Source: Purshia tridentata (lineage: Eukaryota; Streptophyta; Magnoliopsida; Rosales; Rosaceae). From it: DNA of 64,000 nucleotides. Both the position numbers and the translations under genes were made by a program. The notes below the pieces were generated by a model. The model ran no database searches, was not told the origin of the DNA, and was given only the letters and a program-made list of their open reading frames with translations. Positions 32,721 through 45,500 of the stretch are shown one piece after another (position 1 is the first letter of the stretch; the number at the start of each line of letters is the position of its first letter). Location: NCBI GenBank assembly GCA_003254885.1, contig QANT01009106.1, positions 1-64,000 of the forward strand, read 5' to 3'.

Positions 32721-35700
32721 GAACTTTCTCATGTCTCGATAATAGCGTGCTAACCCTAACGAACCACTTGAGGTCTTAAGAATGCACGAAAACGTCAATT
32801 CGGTGCACACTGAGTCCAATTTGATGAAAGTTGCACCAAAACGTTCCCCGTTGGAAAGAAAGACATGGGGAAGCACTCTCTCATGTCTTGATAAGCGTTC
32901 AAGCCCCAAAGAAACGCTTTAGGTGCGAAGAGTACACGAATATGTCATTTCTGTGCATACTCAGTCTAACTTGGTCCAAATTGCACCAAAACGTGCCTGA
33001 TTGGAAGGAAAGAGGCGAGGAAGCGCTCTCTAAAGTCTCGATTAGCGTGCTAGCCCCAAAGAACCACTCTGGGTGTTAGGAATGAACGAAGACCTCATTT
33101 CGGTGCGCACTCTGTACAATTTGGTTAAGCTTGGCACCAAAACGTTGTCGGTTGGCAAGAAAGGCATGGCGAAGCACTTTCTCATGCTTGGATTAGCATT
33201 CTAGCCCTGAACAAGCACATTTCGTGTTTATATGGCACGAAACATCAATTCGGTGCGTACTCAATCCAATTTCGTGCAATTTCCACAAGTACGTGCCCGG
33301 TTGGCAAAAAAGATGTGGGGAAGCACTTTCTCATTCTTGGATTAGCGTTCTAGCCCTCAAAAAGCACATGCTTTGGATAAGAACGCCAGAAAACCCCATT
33401 TTGGTGCCTCCTCAACCCAATTTCGTCTCAATTGCCCCAAAACGTCCCCGGTTGGCAATGAGCACATGATAAAGCACTTTCTGTTGTTTGGATTAGCGCT
33501 CCAGCCCCAACAAACCAGTTTAGGTATTAAGAATGCATGAAACGTCATTTCGGTGCACGACTTGGTGAAAGTTGCACCAAAACGTGCGCGGTTGGCAAGA
33601 AGCACGTTCTCATGCTTGGATTGACGTTCTAGCCCTCAAGAAGCACATTTCGTGTTAAGAAGGAACTAAAACCTCATTTCAGTGCACACTCAGTCTACTT
33701 TCGTCTAAATTGCATCAAAACATGACCGGTTGGAAAGAAGGACACTAGGATGGACGTTCTCATGTTCTGATAGCGTGCCAGCCCTAACGAACCACTTCAG
33801 GTGTTAATAGTGCACAAAAACATCATTTCGGGGCGTACTCAGGCCAACATCGTCCAAATCGTACCAAAACTTCCATGGTTGGCAAGAAAGGCATAAGGAA
33901 GTACTTTCTCATGTCTCGATAATAGCGTGCTAACCGTAGGGAACCACTTGAGGTCTTAAGAATGCACGAATACGTCATTTCGGTGCACACTGAGTCCCAT
34001 TCGATGAAAGTTGCACCAAAACGTTCCCAATTGGCAAGACAGAGGCGAGGAAGCGCTCTCTAAAGTCTCGATTAGCGTGCTAGCCCCAAAGAACCACTTT
34101 GGGTCCTAGGAATGAACGAAGACCTCATTTCGGTGTGCATTCTGTACAATTTGGTTAAGGTGGGCACCAAAACGTTGTTGGTTGGCAAGAAAGACATGGG
34201 AAAGCACTTTCTCATGCTTGGACAAGCATTCTAGCCCTGAAGAAGCACATTTCGTGTTTAGAAGGCACAAAAACATCATTTCGGTGCGTACTCAATCCAA
34301 TTTCGTGCAATTTCGTGAAATTTCCACCAAGACGTGCCCGGTTGGCAAGAAAGATGTGGGGAAGCACTTTCTCATTCTTGGATTAGTGTTCTAGCCCTCA
34401 AGAAGCACATGCTTTGGATAAGAACGCACGGAAACCCCATTTCGGTGCCTCCTCAACCCAATTTCATCTCAATTGCCCCAAAACGTCCCCGGTTGGCAAT
34501 AAGGACACGAGGAAGCACTTTCTCTTATTTGGATTAGCGTTCAAGCCCCAACAAACCAGTTTAGGTGTTAAGAATGCATGAAACGTCATTTCGGTGCAGA
34601 CTCTGCACGACTTGGTTAAAGTTGCACCAAAACGTGCGCGGTTGGCAAGAAGCTCGTTCTCATGCTTCGATTAACGTTCTAGCCCTCAAGAAGCACATTT
34701 CGTGTGAAGGAGGAACTAAAACCTCATTTCAGCGCACGCTCAGTCTACTTTCGTCTAAGTTGCATCAAAACCTGCCCGGTTGGCAAGAAGGACACTAGGA
34801 CGCACGTTCTCATGTCCCGATAGCGCGCCCACCCTAAAGAACCACTTTAGGTTTTAAGAATACACGAAAACATGATTTCGGGGCGTACTCAGTCCAAATT
34901 CATCCAAATCGCACCAAAACTTCCGTGGTGGGCAGGAAAGGCATAAGGAACCACTTTCTCATGTCTCGATAGTAGCGTGCTCACCCTAAGGAACCACTTG
35001 AGGTCTTAAGAATGCACGAAAACATCATTTCGGTGCACACTGAGTCCAATTCGATGAAAGTTGTACCAAAACTTTCCCCGTTGGAAAGAAAGACATGGGG
35101 AAGCTCTCTCTCATGTCTCGATAAGCGTTCAAGCCCAAAAGAACAACTTTAGGTGCAAAGAGTGCACGAATACGTCATTTCGGTGCATACTCAGTCTAAC
35201 TTGGTCCAAATTGCACCAAAACGTCCCTGATTGGCAAGAAAGAGGTGAGGAAGCACTCTCTAAAGTCTCGAGTAGCGTGCTAGCCCGAAAGAACCACTTT
35301 GGGTGTTAGGAATGAACAGAGACCTCATTTCGGTTCGCACTCTGTACAATTTGGTTAGGGTTGGCAGCAAAACGTTGTCGGTTGGCAAGAAAGACATAGG
35401 GAAACACTTTCTCATGCTTGGATTAGCATTCTAGGCCTAAAGAAGCACATTCTGTGTTTAGAAGGCACGAAAATTTCAATTCGGTGCATACGCAATCCAA
35501 TTTTGTGCAATTTCCACCAAGATGTGCCCGGTTGGCAAGAAAGATGTGGGGAAGCGCTTTCTCATTCTTGGATTAGCGTTCTAGCCCTCAAGAAGCACAT
35601 GCTTTGGATAAGAACGCACGAAAACCCCATTTCGGTTCCTCCACAACCCAATTTCGTCTTAATTGCCCCAAAACATCCCCAGTTGGCAATAAGGACATGA

Positions 35701-38367
35701 GGAAGCACTTTCTCTTGTTAGGATTAGCGTTCCAACCCCAACGAACCAGTTTAGGTGTTAAGAATGCCTGAAACGTCAGTTCGGTGCACACTGCGCACGA
35801 CTTGGTTAAAGTTGCACCAAAACATGCGCGGTTGGCAAGAAGCACGTTCTCATGCTTCGATGAACGTTCTAGCCCTCAACAAGCACATTTCGGGTTAAGA
35901 TGGAACTAAAACCTCTTTTCAGTGCACACTCAGTCTACTTTCGTCTAAGTTGCATCAAAACGTGCCCGGTTGGCAAGAAGGACATTAGGACACACGTTCT
36001 CATGTCCCGATAGCGCGCCAGCCCTAAAGAACCACTTTAGGTTTTAAGAATGCATGAAAACATCATTTCGGGGCGTACTCAGTCCAAATTCATCCAAATC
36101 GCACCAAAACTTCCACGATGGGCAAGAAAGACTTAAGGAAGCACTTTCTCATGTCTCGATAGTAGCGTGCTATCCCTAAGGAACCAGTTGAGGTCTTGAG
36201 AATGCACGAAACGTTATTTCGGTGCACACTGAGTCCAATTCGATGAAAGTTGCACCAAACCGTTCCCCGTTGGAAAGAAACACATGGGGAAGCACTCTCT
36301 CATGTCTCGATTAGCGTACTAGCCCCAAAGAACCACTTTGGGTGTTAGGAATGGACAGAGACCTCATTTCGGTGCGCACTCTGTACAATTTGGTTAAGGT
36401 TGGCACCAAAACGTTGTCGGTTGGAAAGAAAGACACGGGGAAGCACTTTCTCATGCTTGGATTAGCATTCTAGCCCTAAAGAAGCATATTTCGTGTTTAG
36501 AAGGCACGAAAACAAGATTTCGGTGCGTACTCAATCCAATTTCGTGCAATTTCCACCTACACGTGCCCGGTTGGCAAGAAAGATGTGGGGAAGCACTTTC
36601 TCATTCTTGGATTAGCGTTCCAGCCCTCAAGAAGCACATGGTTTGCATAAGAACGCACGAAAACCCCATTTCGGTGCCTCCTAGACCCAATTTCGTCTCA
36701 ATTGCCCCAAAATGTCCCAAGTTGGCAATGAGGACATAAGGAACCACTTTGTCCTGTTTGGATTAGCGCTCCAGCCCCAACGTACCAGTTTAGTTGTTAA
36801 GCATGCTTCAAACGTCATTTCAGTGCACACTGTGCACGACTTGGTTAAAGTTGCACCAAAACGTGCGCGGTTGGCAAGAAGCACGTTCTCATGCTTGGAT
36901 TGACGTTCTAGCCCTCAGGAAGCACATTTCGTGTTAAGAAGGAACTAAAACCTCATTTCAGTGTACACACAGTCTACTTTCGTCTAAGTTGCATCAAAAC
37001 GTGCCCGGTTGGCAAGAAGGACACTAGGACGCACGTTCTCATGTCCCGATAGCGTGCCAGCCCTAGAGAACAATTTAGGTGTTAAGAATGCACGAAAACA
37101 CCATTTCGGGGTGTACTCAGTCCAAATTCGTCCAAATCGCACCAAAACTTCCATGGTGGGCAAGAAAGGCATAAGGAAGCACTTTCTCATGTCTCGATAA
37201 TAGCGTGCTAGCCCTAAGGAACCACTTGAGGTCTTAAGAATGCACGAAAACGTCATTTCAGTGCACACTGAGTCCAATTCGATGAAAGTTGCACCAAAAC
37301 GTTCCCCGTTGGAAAGAAAGACATGGGGAAGCACTTTCTCAAGTCTCGATAAGCGTTCAAGCCCTAAAGAACAATTTTAGGTGCCAGGAGTGCACGAATA
37401 TGTCATTTCGGTGCATACTCAGTCTAACTTGGTCTAAATTGCACCAAAACGTGCCCGATTGGCAAGAAAGAGGCGAGGAAGCACTCTCTAAAGTCTCGAT
37501 TAGCGTGCTAGCCTCAAAGAACGACTTTGGGTGTTAGGAATGAACGAAGACCTCATTTCAGTGCGCACTCTGTACAATTTGGTTAAGGTTGGCACCAAAA
37601 CGTTGTCGGTTGGCAAGAAAGACACTGGGAAGCACTATCTCATGCTCGGATTAGCATTCTAGCTCTAAAGAAGCACATTTCGTGTTTAGAAGGCACGAAA
37701 ACATCATTTCGGTGCGTACTCAATCCAATTTCGTGCAATTTCTACCAACATGTGCCCGGTAGACAAGAAAGATGTGGGGAAGCACTTTCTCATTCTTGGA
37801 TTAGCGTTCTAGCCCTCAAGAAGCACATCGATTTTATAAGAAGGCACGAAAACACCATTTCGGTGCCTCCTCAACCCAATGTCGTCTCAATTGCCCCAAA
37901 ACATCCCCAGTTGGCAATGAGGACATGAGGAAGCACTTTCTCTTGTCTGTATTAGCCTTCCAGCCCCAACGAACTAATTTAGGTCTTAAGAACGCATGAA
38001 ACGTCATTCCGGTGCACACTGTGCACGACTTGGTTCAAGTTGCACCAAAACGTGCGCGGTTGGCAAGAACCGCGTTCTCATGCTTGGATTAACGTGCTAA
38101 CCCTCAAGAAGCACATTTCGTGTTAAGAAGGAACTAAAACCTCATTTCAGTGCACACTCAATCTACCTTCGTCTACGTTGCATTAAAACGTGCCCGGTTA
38201 GCAAGAAGGACACTAGGACACACGTTCTCATATCCCGATAGCGTGCCAACCCTAAAGAACACTTTAGGTGTTAAGAATGCACGAAAACATCATTTCGAGG
38301 CATACTCAGTCCAAATTCGTCCAAATCGCACCAAAACTTCCATGGTGGGCAAGAAAGACATAAGGAA

Positions 38368-39556
38368 GCACTTTCTCATGTCTCGATAGTAGCGTGCTAA
38401 CCCTAAGGAACCATTTGAGGTCTTAAGAATGCACGAAAACGTCATTTCGGTGCACACTGAGTCCAATTCGATGAAAGTTGTACCAAAACGTTCCCCATTG
38501 GAAAGAAAGACATGGGGAAGCACTCTCTCATGTCTCGATAAGCGTTCAAGCCCCAAAGAACAACTTTAGGTGCTAAGAGTGAAGTAATACGTCATTTCAG
38601 TGCGTACCCAGTCCAACTTGGTCCAAATTGCACCAAAACGTGCCCGATTGGCAAGAAAGAGGTGAGGAAGCACTCTCTAAAGTCTCGATTAGCGTGCTAG
38701 CCCCAAAGAACCACTTTGGGTGTTAGCAATGAACGAAGTCCTCATTTCATTGCGCACTCTGTACAATTTAGTTAAGGTTGGCACCAAAAAGTTGTTAGTT
38801 GGAAAGAAAGACATGGGGAAGCACTTTCTCATGCTTGGATTAGCATTCTAGCGCTAAATAAGCACATTTCGTGTTTAGAAGGCACGAAAACATAATTTCA
38901 GTGCATATTCAATCCAATTTCGTGCAATTTCCACTAAGACGTGCCCGGTTGGAAAGATAGATGTGGGGAAGCACTTTCTCATTCTTGGATTAGCGTTCTA
39001 GCCCTCAAGAAGCACATGCTTTGGGTAAGAACACACGGAAACCCCATTTCGGTGCCCCCTCAACGCAATTTCGACTGAATTGCCCAAAAACGTCCCCAGT
39101 TGGCAATAAGGACACGAGGAAGCACTTTCTCTTGTTTGGATTAGAGTTCAAGCCCCAACGAACCAGTTTAGGTGTTAAGAATGCATGAAACGTCATTTCG
39201 GTGCACACTGTGCACGACTTGGTTAAAGTTGCACCAAAACGTGCGCGGTTGGCAAGACGCACGTTCTCATGCTTGGATTGACGTTCGAGCCCTCAAGAAG
39301 CACATTTCGTGTTAAGAAGCAACTAAAACCTCATTTCAGTGCACACTCTGTCTTCTTTCGACGAAGTTGCATCAAAACGTGCCCGGTTGCAAGAAGGACA
39401 CTAGGACGCACGTTCTCATGTCCCAATAGCGTGCCAGCCCTAAAGAACCACTTTAGGTGTTAAGAATGCACGAAAACATCATTTCGGGGCGTACTCAGTC
39501 GAAATTCGTCCAAATCGCACCAAAACTTCCATGGTGGGCAAGAAAGACAGAAGGAA
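38368..39556 (-). repeat. Reference copy of the array B 8-mer
   Basis: One full 1189-bp higher-order unit with monomers a 38368-38519, b 38520-38669, c 38670-38820, d 38821-38970, e 38971-39121, f 39122-39258, g 39259-39407 and h 39408-39556. Lengths are 152, 150, 151, 150, 151, 137, 149 and 149 bp. Monomer f is consistently the short one, with an atgcatgaaacgtca word and a tgtgcacga palindrome. Confidence 0.85.
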
Positions 39557-42500
39557 GCACTTTCTCATGTCTCGATAATACCGTGCTAACCCTACGGAAC
39601 CACTTGAGGTCTTAAGAATGCACGAAAACGTCATTTCGGTGCACACTGAGTCCAATTCGATGAAAGTTGCACCAAAACGTTCTCCATTGGAAAGAAAGAT
39701 ATGGGGAAGCACTCTCTCAAGTCTCGATAAGCGTTCAAGCGCCAAAGAACAACTTTAGGTGCTAAGAGTGCACAAATACGTCATTTTGGTGCATACTCAG
39801 TCTAACTTCGTCCAAATTGCACCAAAATGTGCCCGATTGGCAAGAAAGAGGTGATGACGCACTCTCTAAAGTCTCGATTAGCGTGCTAGCCCCAAAGAAC
39901 CACTTTGGGTGTTAGGAATGAACGAAGACCTCAGTTCGGTGCGTACTCTGTACAATTTGGATAAGGTTGGCACCAAAACGTTATCGGTTGGCAAGAAAGA
40001 CATGGGAAACCAGTTTCTCATGCTTGGATTAGCATTCTAGCCCTAAAGAAGCACATTTCATGCTTAGAAGGCACGAAAACATCATTTTGGTGCGTACTCC
40101 ATCCAATTTCATGCAATTTCCACCAAGACGTGCCCGGTTGGGAAGAAAGATGTGGGGAGCACTTTCTCATTCTTGGATTAGCGTTCTAGCCCTCAAGAAG
40201 CACATGCTTTGGATAAGATTGCACGGAAGCCTGCTCAACCCAATTTCGTCTCAATTGCCCCAAAAAGTCCCCGGTTGACAATAAGGACACGAGGAAGCAC
40301 TTTCTCTTGTTTGGATTAGCGTTCTAGCCCCAACGAACCTGTTTAGGTGTTAAGAATGCATGAAACGTCATTTCGGTACACACTGTGCGCGACTTGGTTA
40401 AAGTTGCACCAAAACGTGCGCGGTTGGCAAGAAGCATGTTCTCATGCTTGGATTGACGTTCTAGCCCTCAAGAAGCACATTTCGTGTTAAGAAGGAACTA
40501 AAACCTCATTTCAGTGCACACTCAATCTATTTTTGTCTAAGTTGCATCAAAATGTGCTCGGTTGGCAAGAAGGACACTAGGATGCACGTTCTCATGTCCC
40601 GATAGCATACCAGCCCTAAAGAACCACTTTAGGTGTTAAGAATGCACGAAAACATCATTTCGGGGCGTACCCAGTCCAAATTCGTCCAAATCGCACTAAA
40701 ACATCCATGGTGGGCAGGAAAGACATAAGGAAGCACTTTCTCATGTCTCGATAATAGCGTGCTAACCCTAAGGAACCACTTGAGGTCTTACGAATGCACG
40801 AAAATGTCATTTCGGTGCACAATGAGTCCAATTCGATGAAAGTTGCACCGAAACGTTCCCTGATGGAAAGAAAGACATTGGGAAGCACTCTCTCATGTCT
40901 CAATAAGCGTTCAAGCCCCAAAGAACAACTTTAGGCGCTAAGAGTGCACGAATACGTCATTTCGATGCATACTCAGTCTAACTTGGTCCAAATTGCACCA
41001 AAACGTGCCCAATTGGCAAGAAAGAGGTGTGGACGCACTCTCTAAAGTGTCAATTAGCGTGCTAGCCCCAAAGAACCACTTTGGGTGTTAGGAATGAATG
41101 AAGACCTCATTTCGGTGTGCAATCTGTTCAATTTGGATAAGATTGGCACCAAAACATTGTCGGTTGGCAAGAAAGACATCGGAAGCACTTTGTCACGCTT
41201 GGATTAGCTTTCTAGCCCTAAAGAAGCACATTACATGTTGAGAAGGCACGAAAACATCATTTCGGTGCGTACTCAATCCAAATTCATGCAATTTCCACCA
41301 AGACGTGCCCGGTTGGCAAGAAAGATGTGGGGAAGCACTTTCTCATTCTTGGATTACCGTTCTAGCCCTCAAGAAGCACATGCTTTGGATAAGAACGCAC
41401 GGAAACCCCATTTCGGTGCCTCCTCAACCCATTTTCGTCTCAATTGCCCCAAAACGTCCCCAGTTGGCAATAAGGACACGAGGAAGCACTTTCTCTTGTT
41501 TGGATTAGCGTTCCAGCCCCAACGAACTAGTTTAGGTGTTCAGAATGCATGAAACGTCATTTCGGTGCACACTGCGCACGACTTGGTTAAAGTTGCACCA
41601 AAAGGTGTGGGGTTGGCAAGAAGCACGTTCTTATGCTTGGATTGACGTTCTAGCCCTCAAGAAGCACATTTCGTGTTAAGAAGGAACTAAAACCTCATTT
41701 CAGTGCACAGTCAGTCTTCTTTCATCTAAGTTGCATCAAAACGTGCCCGGTTGCAAGAAGGACACTAGGACGCACGTTCTCATGTCCCGATAGCGTGGCA
41801 GCCCTAAAGAACCAATTTAGGTGTTAAGAATGCACGAAAACATCATTTCGGGGCGTACTCAGTCGACATTCGTCCAAATCGCACCAAAACTTCCATGGTG
41901 GGCAAGAAAGACATACGGAGGCACTTTCTCATGTCTCGATAATAGCGTGCTAACCCTAAGGAACCAGTTGAGGTCTTAAGAATGCATGAAAACGTCATTT
42001 CGGTGCACACTGAGTCCAATTCGATGAAAGTTGCACCAAAACATTCCCCGTTGGAAAGAAAGACATGGGGAAGCACTCTCTCATGTCTCGATAAGCGTTC
42101 AAGCTCCAAAGAACAACTTTAGGTGCTAAGAGTGCACGAATACGTCATTTCGGTGCATACTTAGTCTAACTTGGTCCAAATTGCACCAAAACGTGCCCGA
42201 TTGGCAAGAAAGAGGTGAGGAAGCACTCTCTAATGTCTCGATTAGCGTGCTCGCCTTAAAAAACCACTTTGGGTGTGAGGAATGAACAAAGACGTCATTT
42301 CGGAGCGCACTCTGTACAATTTGGTTAAAAATGCACCAAAACGTTATCGGTTGGCAACAAAGACATGGAGAAGCACTTTCTCATGCTTGGATTAGCTTTA
42401 TAGCGCTAAAGAAACACATTTCATGTTAGGAAGCCATGAAAGCATCATTTATGTGCGTACTCAATGCAATTTGGTGCAATTTCCCCCATGACGTGCCTGG

Positions 42501-45500
42501 TTGGCAAGAAAGATATGGGGAAGCACTTTCTTATTCTTCGATAAGTGTTCTAGCCCTAAAGAAGCACATGCTTTGGATAAGAACGCACGAAAACTCCATT
42601 TCGGTGGCTCCTTAGCCCAATTTCGTTTCAATTGCACCAAAACGTCCTCGGTTGGAAATAAGGACATAAGGAAGCACTTTCTCTTCTTTGGATTAGCGTT
42701 CTAGCCCCAAAGAACCAGTTTAGGTGTTAAGAACGCATGGAACGTCATTTCGGTGCATACTGTGCACGACATGCTGAAAGTTGCACCAAAACGTGCGCGG
42801 TTGGCAACAAGCAAGTTCTCTTGCTTGGATTAACGTTCTAGCCCTCAAGAAGCACATTTCGTGTTAATAAGGAACTAAAATCTCATTTCAGTGAAAACTC
42901 AGTCAACTTTCATCTAAATTGCATCAAAATGTGCCCGGTAGGCGAGAAGGACATGAGGACACACATTCTAATGTCTCAATTAGCGTGCCAGCCCTAAAGA
43001 ACCACCTTAGGTGTTAAGAATGCACAAAACCATCATTTCGGTGCGTACTCAGTCCAAATTCCTCCAAATTGGGCCAAAACTTCCGTGGTGGGCAAGAAAG
43101 ACATAAGGAAGCACTTTCTCATGTCTCGATAATTGCGTGCTAACCGTAAGGAACCACTTGAGGTCTTAAGAATGAACGAAAACGTCAGTTCGGTGCACAC
43201 TGAGTCCAATTCGATGAAAGTTGCCCCAAAACGTTCCCCGTTGGAAAGAAAGACATGAGGAAGCACTCTCTCATGTCTCGATAAGCGTTCAAGCCCCAAA
43301 GAACAACTTTAGGTGCTAAGAGTGCACGAATACGTCATTTCGGTTCATACTCAGTCTAACTTGGTCCAAATTGCACCAAAACGTGCCCGATTGGCAAGAA
43401 AGAGGTGAGGACGCACTCTCTAAAGTCTCAATTAGCGTGCTAGCCCCAAAGAATCACTTTGGGTGTTAGGAATGAACGAAGACCTCATTTCGATGCGCAC
43501 TCTGTTCAATTTGGTTAAGATTGGCACCAAAACGTTGTCGGTTGGCAAGAAAGACATCGGGAAGCACTTTGTCACGCTTGGATTAGCTTTCTAGCCCTAA
43601 GGAAGCACATTTCGTGTTTAGAAGGCACAAAAACATCATTTCGGTGCGTACTCAATCCACTTTCGTGCAATTTCGTGAAATTTCCACCAAGACGTGCCCG
43701 GTTGGCAAGAAAGATGTGGGGAAGCACTTTCTCATTCTTGGATTAGAGTTCTAGCCCTCAAGAAGCACATGCTTTGGATAAGAACGCACGGAAACCCCAT
43801 TTCGGTGCCTCCTCAACCCACCAATTTCGTCTCAATTGCCCCAAAACGTCCTCAGTTGGCAGTAAGGACACGAGGAAGCACTTTCTCTTGTTTGGATTAG
43901 CAGTCCAGCCCCGACGAACTAGTTTAGGTTTTAAGAATGCAGGGAACGTCATTTCAGTGCACACTGTGCACGACATGGTGAAAGTTGCACCAAAACATGC
44001 GCGCTTGGCAAGAAGCACGTTCTCATGCTTGGATTAACGTTCTACTCCTCAAGAAACCCATTTTGTGTTAAGAAGGAACTAAAACCTCATCTCAGTGCAC
44101 ACTCAGTCCACTTTCTTCTAAATTGCGTCAAAACGTGCCCGGTTGGCAAGAAGGACGTGAGGACGCACGTTCTCAGAGCTCGATTAGCGTGCCAGCCCTA
44201 AAGAGCCACTTTAAGTGTTAAAATGCACAAAACCATCATTTCGGTGCGTACTCAGTCCAAATTCCCCAAATTGCACCAAAACTTCTGTGGTGGGCAAGAG
44301 AGACATAAGGAAGCACTTTCTCTTGTCTCGATAATAGCCTCCAAACCGTAAGGAACCACTTGAGGTCTTAAGAATGCACAAAAACGTCATTTCGGTGCAC
44401 ATTGAGTCCAATTCGATGAAAGTTGCAGCAAAATGCTCGCCCTTGGAAAGAAAGACATGGGGAAGCACTCGCTCATGTCTCGATAAGCGTTCAAGCCCGA
44501 AAGAACAACTTTAGGTGCTAAGAGTGCATGAATACGTCATTTCGGTGCATACTCAGTCTAACTTGGTCCAAATTGCACCAAAACGTGCCGGATTGGCAAG
44601 AAAGACGTGAGGAAGCACTGTCCAATGTCTGGATTAGCGTGCGCGCCCCAAAGAACCACTTTGGGTGTTAGGAATGAACGAAGACGTCATTTCGGTGCCC
44701 ACTCTATACAATTTGGTTAAAGTTGCACCAACACGTTATCGGTTGGCTAGAAAGACATGGGGAGGCACTTTCTCATGCTTGGATTAGCATTCTAGCCCTA
44801 AAGAAGCACATTTCGTGTTTAGAAGGCACGAAAACATTATTTCGGTGCGTGCTCATTCTAATTTGGAGCAATTTCTGCGAAGACGTGCCCGGTTGGCAAG
44901 AAAGATGTGGGGAAGCACTTTCTCATTCTTGGATTAGCATTCTAGCCTTCAAGAAGCACATGCTTTGGATAAGAACCAACGAAAACCCCATTTGGGTGCC
45001 TCCCCAACCTAATTTCGTTTCAATTGCAGCAAAACGTCCCCGGTTGGCAATAAGAACATGAGGAAGCACTTTCACTTGGTTGGATTAGCGTTCTAGCCCC
45101 ACAGAACCCGTTTAGGTGTTAAGAATGCATGGAACGTCATTTCGATGCACACTGTGCACGACATGGTGAAAGTTGCACCAAAACGTGCGCGGTTGGCAAG
45201 AAGCACGTTCTCATGCTTGGATTAACTTTCTAGCCCTCAAGAAGCCCATTTCGTGTTAAGAAGGAACTAAAACCTCATTTCAGTGCACACTCAGTCTAAT
45301 TTCGTTTCAACTGCAGCAAAACGTCCCCGGTTGGCAATAAGGACATGAGGAAGCACTTTCACTTGTTTGGATTAGCGTTCTGGCACCAACGAACCAGTTT
45401 AGGTGTTAAGAATGCATGGAACGTCATTTCGGTGCGTACTCAATCCAAATTCATCCAAATTGCACCAAAACTTCCGTGGTAGGCAAGAAAGACATAATGA

